From: Trogon surrucura
Taxonomy: Eukaryota; Chordata; Aves; Trogoniformes; Trogonidae
Assembly (NCBI GenBank): GCA_020746105.1
Contig: CM036621.1
Location: 24,014,501 to 24,078,500, forward strand
DNA: 64,000 nucleotides
Direction of reading: 5' to 3'
The notes under the pieces: generated by a model
Told to the model about the DNA's origin: nothing
The model's input: only the letters and a program-made list of their open reading frames with translations
Databases searched by the model: none
Made by a program: the position numbers and the translations under genes
Shown: piece after piece, positions 23,401-34,312 of the stretch
Position numbering within the stretch: position 1 is the first letter of the stretch
Layout of the letters: the number at the start of each line of letters is the position of its first letter

Positions 23401-24985
23401 TTCTCTCTAGGCAATGGCTGCTCATGAAAGTCATAAAATAAGAGCACTGGAGCCCTAATTTTATAGTGCTTTTTAAATGATTTTCAAATGGTCCAGCTGC
23501 TTTGTGCCACAATAACACAAGGCAGAGATATTCATGCCGGCGATAACAAGCATGCATCAGCCTGCCCGAGCTGCTCTCCGCAGGCAGCCTGCGTTAGGCG
23601 AAACACACATGGAAAGCTGATACTTGCCAATGCAGATTGATCACAATTACACCGTGGCTACAGCAATCCTGGGAAGCTGCTTTTTTCCACCAGACAACTT
23701 GATTGTTTTTCTTGTCTGTGTTTCGCCCGTGAAGCACAGGATATACGTGTCCAGCGATGCTGGTTCTATTTTGACACTTGAGAGCCTGCCAGCTTGTGCC
23801 TCTTAGGCCATACCGTCCTTGGCAGGCTTCTCTTTTCGGAAACAGGAGGGCAAATTCAGCCCCGCATTGCACCACTGTTTTTTTGGTGGGAGTTTCCGTA
23901 AGGATTGATTTGGCCCCCAACACTGGTGTTCTGCTGTTGCCCTGCGTTATCTCGTATGGCAATCCCTGCATGTGCCAAACAAGCTCTGGGCAAAAGCTAT
24001 GTAGTTCTGCTGAGATGCTGGGGTTGCCACCAGCAACTTTCCCCAAGTATTTTATCTCTGCCTGTCTAGGACTTCAGTCTAAAGCTATAAATTGTTTTCC
24101 AGGACCTGCTATAAGATGAGAACTACTGCAGAGTGGTCTAGCTTAGCTTGCCAATTTAGGTAGTCATTTCAAAAATCTGGTTAGTATTTGATCTTTGCAG
24201 TTCCTTTTCCTTTGCGAGACAGTGACAGAAGAGAGGGTGCTGGGAGAAACCTGCCTTCTGAGCAAGAAGAGTAGGGTTGAAAGACCAGTTCCTTTATGAA
24301 ATATTCCTGTAAAATTAAAGAACTTGCCTCTTTCTGTGTTGACCAGTGCTAGCAACACAGCAACGTTTCTGTAAAAAGAATTCTGGTGGGAATGAGGAAC
24401 TCCGAGCATGAGCTTTATTATGGCTGAAAATTCACATTACATTTGCTGTAAAACTCAGGTCCATAAAGTTAAGGTAGAGCTGTGCAGAGAACATGGCAGG
24501 AGGAAAGTACTTCTGGAACGTCTGCAGCCATTGAGCATCTATTGTCACCAGGGTGGGAAAATTCTGTTCCCCCCTCTGGGTGACTTCTCGTGTGTATTGA
24601 GCTACAACTTTCCCCCCCCTTTTCATTTGCTGATCCCAGTGCAGCAAAATAGGTAGGCATCTTTTTATGTCCAGGGATATCCCTAAGAGCTTTGACTTTA
24701 AACAAGGCCCTATTTTATCTTGGAGTTTTAATGAGCAGAATGGACAACAAACCAGGAATGTATCCTAGAAGAGTATCTAGCACATTTGTTGCCTCTATTT
24801 AAATAAATAATTGACGAGTGACTGGAGCATACAAAATTCAGAAACCTTTTACCCCCTAAACAGGGAGGAAAGATAGGTTTGATGCCAAAGCTTTAGGTCA
24901 TGTTCCTTTCATCTCTATTGCATATTCAGATTGTCTGTCTGACATACATCCCCATCACTTTGACTTTTTTTTATTTCATAAGAGT
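20411..24985. other. Non-coding stretch, no gene seen
   Basis: No exon or repeat family is recognised. The frame at 20,628-20,891 (plus) is open for 87 codons but matches nothing I know. A-rich and T-rich patches lie at about 22,900-22,940. Confidence 0.5.
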
Positions 24986-26088
24986 TTAGAGTTGACATAG
25001 GTGTATACTGTATCCAGGCTCAATATGTAAATCCTGCAGCTTGATGAAATTGCTCGCTACTGGGTAACTCTTTAGATAGCACTGCCTAGAGGAAAGAAGG
25101 ACAGAAGATCGTAAGGTAAGCCAGCACAAGGGGAGCAGATCTGCTTTTTCTGAGGATACAGTGAACAAAGATTTTCCCTTCAAAATAGAAATGAATACAT
25201 GTAGGGCTGTTCCAGGCTGCACAGAATAGTGCCATGGTCACAGATTGTGTAAGTTCGTACTTCTGCCTCACTCGCATCTCATCTCATCTCTGAGAGATCC
25301 AATTTACGACAGCTGAGATTAAGTAGCCTCCAGGGTATTACATTCATCCCTTTCATAAATCAAGAACCACTTTTTGTTACTAGAGCTCCGAGTCCAGAAA
25401 GAGAGGAAAACACATGGCATTCAGCTTTGTAAATGGCCAACTGGCATGTCTTTACGATAGCTTTTGGCGGTTTCTCAAACCAGAGAGTAAAAATTTTTGT
25501 GTTGTGTATTCTGATGAATCAATACAGAAAAACTTAAAGATCAGTGTTTTCTGAGTGAGAATTCAGAACTTTCTCCCTAGTCACTAAAATACAACATCAC
25601 TCACTTCTATACTTGCTTTTTTTTTTTCTCTCCTGCTACAGAAGGTACACTCTGATGATTACCAGTAAACCACGTGTGATCCTTGCCACTGATTTGAACA
25701 CAGTTTTGTTCATTACTCCTAATCTTTCAGGATCCTGCTGTTCTCCCACCTGCCAATGGAGACAATGTCTGTAAGTAGATAATGAGGCTTATCCAAGTGG
25801 TTGAATGAGGTCTGGTTAATGCTGCTAAAGTAATTTGCAATTGCTTAATGAAAGTGCTGTGGAAGAGCAGTGGTTTACCAACAGGAGAGGGACTCACCAT
25901 TTGGTCTTGTGAATGCACTCAAAGGCGGTACAGAAACATGTGCCAATCCTCTGCAGGTATTCCTTAATGCTGCATTTCCTGACCATGGGAAGTTTTGTCT
26001 CCTTTGCTTCCCCGTGCAAAATATGCTGCTTTCAGTGCATGGGTGAACACCAAGCCTCTTCAAATCTTCCTCGTTATAGGCTACAGAG

Positions 26089-28542
26089 CTGTGGAGAATC
26101 ATGTACAAAAGCTTGTGACAAAAAGGAACTCATGGTATCTGTGATGTGTTCCTCCTGTCCGTAAAACCCAGTGCCCACCGTGCTTTGAGACATGTTGTGC
26201 AAGAAAGAGTAAGGCAGTTAATGAAAGGTAAAGGGCTGTGATTTCTGAATATACTCAAAATATGTATGAAGATGCAGAATTCCAAGTTATTACAGCTCTG
26301 CAAATACAGTTTCCTGCCTATAATTTCCTGGAAATTTAGCAAGTGTTATAGGCTCCAGTTGACTACAAAGGCACTGGGAATTACTGGACCAAGCACCTCA
26401 CAAAAGTCCACTTCATGAGGTAGTTCAGGTCACGTTGGAAGCACACACTCAAGTTTTAGCACAGCCTGTAACCACTTTGCCTCAGCCTGTAATTGTACAA
26501 TGTTTCTTTGCTGGAGTGGTATTAGCCTTGCTAATCTGCCTAAACTCCAGGTGATAAACCTGTCTGCTGGAGATCAGCATGGACTTTGATTTCTACAGGA
26601 TATTTTACATCTTGTGCCCTCAGCTGCTTATTATGTTGCACTTCAAAAAATATTTTACCTTTCAAACCAAAGGGCCTTGGCCTTGCATATCAGCAATGGC
26701 TGATAGCCAGACAAATATTCAATAATCAGTTTGTCGACTGCTTCAAAGTCCTCCAGGATGAAAGACATAATGTAAAGTCAGCCATCCTTTATTTTATGAG
26801 AGATATTTAACTTGTTTAAAGAGGCTGACCATCAAATTTCTGATTTTCATAAGGAGAAATATTTCTTGTAAAATACAGCATTAATTCTAGATTGCTTTTT
26901 AATTGCCAAGTAGCTCCTCAGAAACTGCACATAACTGGTTCCACAGAAATAAGCAGTGACAATTTACGGTACTGCTTCAGGTTATTTTGGGTCTGGCACA
27001 AGTCCTGATGCTGGCATGGGTTTGCTCAGTAACAGAAACATCCTCTCTCTACTGAATTCACTGACTTGGGTTGGGCCCTAAATACAAATACTCACTCTAT
27101 TCCCCATTTCCACTACAGGAAGATCCCATGAAACTTTCTTCTCAGGTGGTGTTCATCCTGAAGTTGAAGGAATAAAGAAAATTCCCTCTATCTATAAGCT
27201 TCCAGTTTCAGTGATTGAGGTCTGTAACTCATATTTAAACTCTGAATGGGTGATCAACTGTTGCATTAACAAACCTATTTACATTTTTATTCCTGTGAGC
27301 TGAATGTTCTCAAAGATCATCTCTTCCTTACTAAGTGTAAACACTGTTGTTATCTATACATTTTTTCCCACCATTCTTTTTTTCCCCCAGGAGACAGAAT
27401 GTGTTTGAAAATAAACATGCAAGAAAATAAACATGCAAGAATATTTAGAGCATATATATCCACAGGCATTAAAAGGAGGCCTTAAAAGTGCACTTAGAAG
27501 AATTTCTAAAATCAAAGATGGTGTTAAACAATACAATTGCAGTGATTTTTATAGAGTCTTAAATCTTTGCTTTTACTACCTGTTGGGCTCAATTATCAAT
27601 ATTTACTAACGGTTCTAACAAAGTAAGAACATTAATTTCAAAGTATAGTTACGAGGTTTAACTGGAAAGGCAAAAGTTGATTTTCCACTCTCGTCACCAA
27701 GGTTCAGTGAGGTACTGCATGTTGTGCTGGCTTAAATGCAGTGAGATGAGGAAGCAGGATGCAATTTGTAAAACCAAGTTTTGGAAATACGGATTATTTC
27801 CCCAATGCCATCTAGCTCATTTTTAGGCTTTGCTTTTTCGTAGCTAAAAGAATGTCCACTTTTAGCTGTAATCAATGGACAATTAGCCAATTGTTAGTTC
27901 CTCTGGCTTCTCTCATTAAGAATTGTAATTTTTGGATGTTTCAACAAGTTTACAATCAACTGGTGGTGGAAAGAACTTGTTTCGGCATAAAATTGCGCAC
28001 TAAGCATGCTGAGTGCGGATGACTGCTTTCTCCATGCTCCAGTGAAACAACCATCTGCACAAGTTTGTGAAATAAAAAGAAGTCTGCAGTCATTCAGTAT
28101 ATCCGTTTGGGGTTTCTGTCAGAAATTTCAACTGCAAATCAAGTTGTTGTGCAAACAGCAAAAATCAGATTTATTTTTCTGGTGAAAATTCCCATTCTAC
28201 TTAAAATTAATTGGAAAAAGGTAAAAACCAACTGTAGTTCAATTTTAAGGCTACTTAGGGTGATGAGTCTGCCGTGTGCTTTATGTGGTAAATGTTTCAA
28301 CATTTATAAAATCTAGATGTTGAATAACTACAATACTGCAAAGCAAATGAGTCTGTTTATTCTGTTCTGTAGGTTTGTTCTTTATTGGGTAGTCCTTTTG
28401 ACTTCCTCTATGCTAGCCTTAATCTTATTTTAAGGCAACGAACTTTAACAACGCTAACTAAATGAAGTAGTTGGAGAGCACATGTTAACAAGGACCGTAT
28501 TCCCCAGCCCATCAGAACAGTTCAGCCTCGAGTAACACTTAC
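26089..28542 (-). other. Intron 1 of the phosphatase pseudogene
   Basis: Non-coding, AT-rich. The only structure seen is a perfect 16-base tandem duplication (GAAAATAAACATGCAA twice) at 27,407-27,438. Confidence 0.6.
27407..27438 (+). repeat. 16-bp unit repeated twice, perfect
   Basis: GAAAATAAACATGCAA occurs twice in immediate succession with no mismatch. It is a small recent slippage duplication with no sign of function. Confidence 0.9.
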
Positions 28543-28886
28543 ATGTTGCCTATGCAGAGATTAGGCCACTCTTCACCCATGTGATTTAATTTCACCTTGC
28601 AGCTGTCCAAAATATCTGGCGGTTCCTGGGCAGAGGGAGTGCCAGGCTCAGGGCATTCCTGGGCTGGTGGGTCTGACCCCTTCGGTGGCCACCGGCGGAC
28701 AGAGGCAGGGGAGGGCCGGCTGGGGGCTGCTGCTGCAGAATCCACAGGGGAGTATTTTGCTGAAGTGCGCTCTTTGCTGCCGCTTGACGTTCCCAAGCAG
28801 GTGGCTGTCTCTAAATACGGCACAAGCCTTGACACCTCCCCGGATTGGCTCAGCGCTATGTCCTTGATGGAACGGGGAACAGCCAC

Positions 28887-31800
28887 GAAAATGAAAAGTC
28901 TGTGTTAAGTGCATCTGATGCAAAGAAAACGCTACTCCCCTCCCCACGTAAGGTATATTGCTGTGCCTGCCAGCATAGACCTGTCCCTGTGAAAGAAATG
29001 TCGGTCAATGCAACTGAGATGCAGTCCCAAATGCCACATGTGACCCAGTTCTAATAATAAGCTACCAGGAAAGAAGGGACAGCTCATCTTAGAGGTGAGT
29101 TCAGATTAAAGACCATGAGAGCAGCTGTTCTGGGCCTCACCAAAGGTCCACTGAGCCCACTATCCTTCATCTGACTGTGGCTATAAGTGGATGCCTACAG
29201 AAAATAAGATCACACAAGCATGACTTACACTGCTTTCTAACACTCTCCCTAACACTTTCTAACACTGCTTTTTTAACACTCTCATGATCTTCCAGATCTG
29301 GATGGAGTTTTTAAGTATTTATAACCCTGAATAGATTTCTGTCCCATAAAGTTTTCCAGTTACCCCCTGAATGTTTACAGGCTTTTACACTCTGCAGCAT
29401 TCTGTGGCATTCAGCTCACCTAAACCCCCTCCTCTTGCTTCAGACCTGGCTTCTGACTTCATCTGATGCCCTCAGTTCTTGTACTGAAAAATAAAGTTGA
29501 GGGAAATTTCCACTAGAATTTTACATGACTTCCTTCAGGTCACCCTGTGGGTTTGTGATTGCTTTAAGCAAATTTAAGTCTGCCATAGCTGTAGCTCGGA
29601 CAGCCCCTTTCACTCTGCTCAGAGACACACACTCGCAGCCTCCGCTGAGCTGGCACTATTGCTCCTGATGCCCTTTGTAAGTCTGAGTCTGAGCTGAGGG
29701 GCTCTGGCCAGCTCAGCAGGTACCCAGCTTTCCTTCAGGTACTTTCAAAACATCTTTCAAAACAGGACCCTCCTTCAGCTAGAAGTTAACATTCAGTGCC
29801 TTTAGTCTCCCAGGTTGCATAGAACCTGTTGACACAGAATTTGAACAAAGTAGGCGGTATTTTTCTCGTTTTGGTTCCTTAGTCTAAGTTGCCAAACCAG
29901 TATATGAAATACAAGTTTTCCTGTTGATAGTGGAAAACGCTGAAGCACTGATGTCATGTCACATCATGATCTCTGGGCAAGTGAGAAGGTCTCTTTTCCT
30001 CCTAGCACGTCACAACAGGCAGTGTTTTCTGGTTTATAAAGTTACAGGACTAATTCTACCTCTTCTGCTTATGTTGGCTGGAATCTTTTTGCCTGAGCAG
30101 ACCTGGAGCCAATGTGTAAGGAAGGGAGTAATACAGGCAGGCAGGAAATCCAGGCAACAAAGTCCACAGATTAAAAAGACTTCTGTGATTTGCCAATGCC
30201 CTTGAAAAGAGTTTCTACCTAATTCATTCCCTCCACTGAGGTAAGTAAATCTTGCTGTACATGATCACCACTGTGTCATTGATGGCGTGGATGCTGTACT
30301 GACTCAGCTTGGCTCTGTACTCCTCTCTACCTTGGTGAAACAATACTCTCCCAGGATAAGCAGTATCTCCGAGAGCAGGTACTAATTTACAACAGGAGCA
30401 GCTTTCACAGCTTTGTGGGACAGATGTTCAGGGGCATGCAAAACATTATCCTGATGGGAGGTTCCATTAATCTTGCTCATATGTGTCTAATTTTGCCTAG
30501 CCTAAAGCCATTAAGATGCATTATTTCACTCACATGAATTTCAGATTCTTCAACCCCATGTCTTCAAAAGGTTTCCAGAGTAAAACCTACTGTAATGTGA
30601 ATGAAGTATAAATTACAATGAAATACTAACTCCTATAAATCCCTATTAAGTCTAATGGAGAACTTCAAAGCAAATCCAGCTCCTCCTCCACCCCCCTGCT
30701 GCTTTGTGAGGTATAAAGATTGTCCTAGCACTGTTGGGTTTTAAATGTGATTTTTCTATTTGGTCTTTTTAGACTACAATGTCTTCTCTTTCTCTCGTCA
30801 GTGGAGCTCTTTGGCAAGATTTAGGAAAATCTGAACAGGCAGTCAAATAGATCCCAGAAAGGATCTTATATATGCTTACTTTGCAAAGCATTTGTGTACA
30901 CTGAAATAGGGAGGGATTTCTGCAAGTGCTAGGCAGAATCAGCATTCATGTCATAACCTCTCCCAGAATTAAAGAGGACAGGGGGCCTGGCAAGGACTCA
31001 CAAGTCACCACTACTTAAGTCTTCTAATAACTTTGCAAGTCTCTTCCAGCAGAGAGGAAAATGATCAGAACTGATGCTTCAAATGCAAACAAACACGCAG
31101 AAATATATTTACTTAATCTGGCAGGGAAGGTTTATATGGTCAGTTAATCAATAAATCAGAACAGTAGCAAAGAGCACAAATAGATTCGATTATCGCTTTG
31201 TGATTCACCACAAGGTAACAAGCTAATTTTCAGGCAGAGTGGTAGCATGAATTTCACATGTTATATTAAAAATCACATTGTCTTAAATACTGATTAACTG
31301 GTGATAGGAAAGTCAACATCCTTGAAACAACTTAAAGCTAATTTGTATCAATTAAGCCTGGTCATCAATGTAAGCTAAGTTCCTACCTGATGTTGCACCA
31401 GGGGTGATTCAAAGCCACTTACACAGAACTAATTTGGGATAATTTGGAAGGAGAATGAACGGAGGAGTTCAATCTTACAGAATACATTGAAGATCTGACA
31501 TATTTTCTTCAATGTCCTCAACATATCTGGATGAAAACACAAGAAAAGGTTTGTGGATTTGCTGACCCAGAGACTGCAGAGAGAGCTGCGCAGAAGCTCA
31601 TTTTGCTACTGTGAGTCTTCAGGCTGTCACAGCTTTCTGTAGCACTGCCATGTTTAGCACACCAGTGAAAGAGGAATGTTTCTGTGGCAGTGCCTGGGCT
31701 CTTAGCAAATTGCCTTCATCACATTACCAGGCCTGAAACACAAAATGCTTTTCTTATGAGAACATGCACATGAGAACTGTAACCAAACCAAGGAATCTGG

Positions 31801-32170
31801 TTATATTACACTCCCAAGTAAAGGGGACTCCTCCTGCACAGGTTGATGCAATTACTGAACTTGCCTCTGGCATTAGCACAAACCAAGAACAAACTTGGTC
31901 CATACGAAACACTCCAGTGGAGTGATCTGGTGGCATCACACAAGTCACAGCAGGTCTGCAGCTCACAGTGTTTACGGTGCTGATGTTGGCTCTACTGCTC
32001 TTGGAGGAACTGAGCTATCACAATTAATCCATTTACAGTTCTGTTGGGCTTTTTTCTTTGGTGCATAATTTTCTTCATTTTTCCAACACACATTGATCAT
32101 AGGAAGCTGTATGTGCACAATGGCTATGAAGGCTGAAACTCAGAAAAGTGAATGTAATGGGTTTGCCCTC
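28887..32170. other. Non-coding stretch between the pseudogene and DUSP13A
   Basis: No gene is seen. Four copies of TAACACT are spaced 11-20 bases apart at about 29,238-29,281. The part next to 32,171 is presumably the DUSP13A 3' UTR, but no poly(A) signal can be placed confidently on the minus strand. Confidence 0.5.
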
Positions 32171-34165
32171 TCAACAGTCCTTCTTTTGCCGTAACTGAAC
32201 ATCCAAATTTCGTAGGTGTTTCAGAAAGCCACGATTGGGTGAAATCCATCGATGTTCCTTCACTGTTTTGATGGCTTCCACCAATGGGAGGCGGTGATTT
32301 ATCATGAGATACGCTAGGACCAGGGAAGCTGACCTGCTTACTCCAACTGCACAATGTACCAAAATTTTAGCTGGTTGAAAAAAACAAACAAACAAAAAAC
32401 ACCCCAGATTATAACTGTAGAAGAGAAGCAGTACAGTGGATGAAGCTTAATTTAAAGAGAAGGCAAACCCCTTCTGCCTTCTCCAGCTTGGTCAGAGTAA
32501 CACCACACACATGATGTATTTCTTGCCCTTCTGACAGATCACATAAATTACTAACAATTGGGTCTAATTTGCAATAATTACACTCATTTGTATGAGAAGT
32601 GCCATGAGATCCCAGACTGATCTCAGAAACGTTGGTAAATCAAAGAAAACCCTGATGAAGCAACGGAGTTGTTCTGTTGGAAAATCAGACCCGCTGATTT
32701 TGAGGGGCTTACTTAGGTGAAGAAGAATGCTAAAATCTGGCCTGAAAGGGTGGCACCGACACACATCAGCCACTGAGAAAAATGACTGGCATAGTCCCAT
32801 TGCATAATAGGGCAATTTGCTGTGACTGTAATTCTCTTTTGAAGGCAGAACTTGTGATCCAGACTCAGACAGCTCCATTAATGCCAGTTTACTCATGCTA
32901 GGAAATGGTATTTTATGTAATACAGGTTAATTAGTATTTTATTGCACCAGTGCCAAGAAGCTTAGTCTCTTGTGCAAGATGCTGTAAATCTCCTTGGGTA
33001 AAGGTAAATCTTCTCCTCAGGGGCACAGCCCTGCAGGCGCTGTTCACATAGGAAGCTCATCTGGGATATATGAGCCTCTTCATGCAATTGGTGGCTGTAG
33101 AAATCAAGACTTTTGTCTCATTATTGATTTGTTCTTAAAAATAAAGCTGCCGTGAGAGACTCTCAAAAGAGGGTGTCCATTTCAGAATTATATTTTTGCT
33201 CTCCCTTTTTTAATCAGCCTTGTCCTTCCAAGTATTTTTCTCTCTACTCTGCCTCATCTCCTCTCTGCCCTGGTCTCTCTCCTGCACTGTTCATCCCTTT
33301 TCTCATGTCAACTTTTTGGAACCTAGTTAGAGCTACATCCATGTAGCCAGCACTCCCTCCTCTTGCCACCCTCTGTGCAGGTGACCAGCAGCTGGCTGGT
33401 CCACGCCTTGTTCACCACTGAGCTCCTGGCGCTGACCTGTTACAAGAGGCTGTCAACTCACATAAAAATGGGACCAATGATCATTTCATACCTCCTGGTG
33501 TGTTCAAAGCATTGTGGATAAATTGTGCTGCAGAGAAAAAGAACTGGCTTATGTCAAAACTTGGGAGGTCATGAGCTGGTACACCATAATAATCAATGGT
33601 TGCTCCGTAGAAGTCCTTGCCTCCATGGCTGTATGCAGTGCCGTGGGCGGCATTTAAAACATGGGTCACACCCATCTTCCACAAAACAAATCTGTTGTGA
33701 GCTGTCACTCTAAGGAAAAGAAAAGACAAACAAATCAAGATGGGGTCAGAGATATTCACAGAGAAGGAGCAGTGCTGTGATTGCATTTCCCAAGCCATTT
33801 GCTGGAGTATCAGCCCGTGCATCGTTTCTAAGGGCTAACCAAGAAGCAAGTTCCAGCTTAGTCATAATTTTATCTTGGAAACGGTGCTGTCCGCAGTGTA
33901 AATGACAGCATTTAGCAAAACTATGAGCTGTCTAAAGCCGCACCTATAAGGCATATTAACAGACAGAACATATGGTGGAGGTGTGTCCATGAAGCTGTAC
34001 TTACAGGTCTCCTAAGAATAGATTAGGCCATACTTCATCGACATGGTTGCAAGAGGGCCGCCCGGTATTCAGGAGCTGCTCAATTTCTTTAAGGGTCGGG
34101 ACGTCCCCCATGCATGCCCCAGCACCTTTGGGTCCCAGGGAACCCAGCGCCTCTGCCCCAGACAT
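32171..34165 (-). CDS. DUSP13A: Atypical dual-specificity phosphatase, DUSP13A (MDSP) type, complete
   Basis: Small dual-specificity phosphatase; the mammalian form is skeletal-muscle expressed. The three coding exons are 34,165-34,005, 33,709-33,492 and 32,370-32,171, with GT-AG junctions in phases 2 and 1. The product is 192 residues (human about 188). Features in order: [41 protein letters not shown], the general-acid loop [13 protein letters not shown] (Asp101), and the catalytic loop [11 protein letters not shown] (Cys133, Arg139). It ends with [14 protein letters not shown]. The phrases [22 protein letters not shown] and the W in HRW mark it as the DUSP13A form. The frame is open upstream of exon 1, so the start rests on comparison. 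ATG 34,165 gives an exon 1 coding part of 161 bases, the same as in DUSP13B; ATG 34,111 is the alternative. The acceptor of exon 3 is preceded by a run of A/C-rich repeats (AAACAAAC on the plus strand). Confidence 0.93.
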
Positions 34166-34312
34166 GCCAAAAGCCAGGGCAAGACCCCACTCCCACCAGC
34201 CAGAGGCACGGAGCTGTGCGCTGGGGTGCTGCCAGCCCCTGGAGCAGTCACGGGGAAGCCTGGGAGATGGGCTGGGGCAGGTGCCAGGCAGCAGCTCCCG
34301 CCGCTGAGCCAC

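Larger units (their letters stand above)
24986..28886 (-). pseudogene. Broken third DUSP13-type phosphatase gene
   Basis: Remains of a three-exon dual-specificity phosphatase with the same exon plan as its neighbours. Exon 1 ends at 28,543 (LNHMGEEWPNLCIGN, donor GTAAGT, phase 2). Exon 2 spans about 26,088-25,898 (SVAYNEEDLKRLGV at its start, splice sites intact). It measures 191 bases against 218-221 in the live copies. It changes frame just after the glycine-valine, reads a stop where the paralogues have Tyr, and changes frame again near its end. Exon 3 begins at 25,177 with GKIFVHCILRKSRSAPLVLA: the catalytic Cys and Arg remain but the loop Gly is Arg. It then meets a stop after about 30 codons and has lost the middle; a later trace (NFIKLQDLHIE) is out of frame. 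No ATG sits at the expected start of exon 1, although the frame stays open to 28,886. The GIPAED trace in exon 2 resembles neither DUSP13A, DUSP13B nor DUSP29 closely, so this is probably a separate paralogue. Confidence 0.85.

Noticed and set aside
34166-34312. Upstream extension of DUSP13A exon 1
   Set aside because: The frame is open to 34,312, but that end is a GTG, not ATG. The Met at 34,165 matches the family length and the paralogue's exon size.
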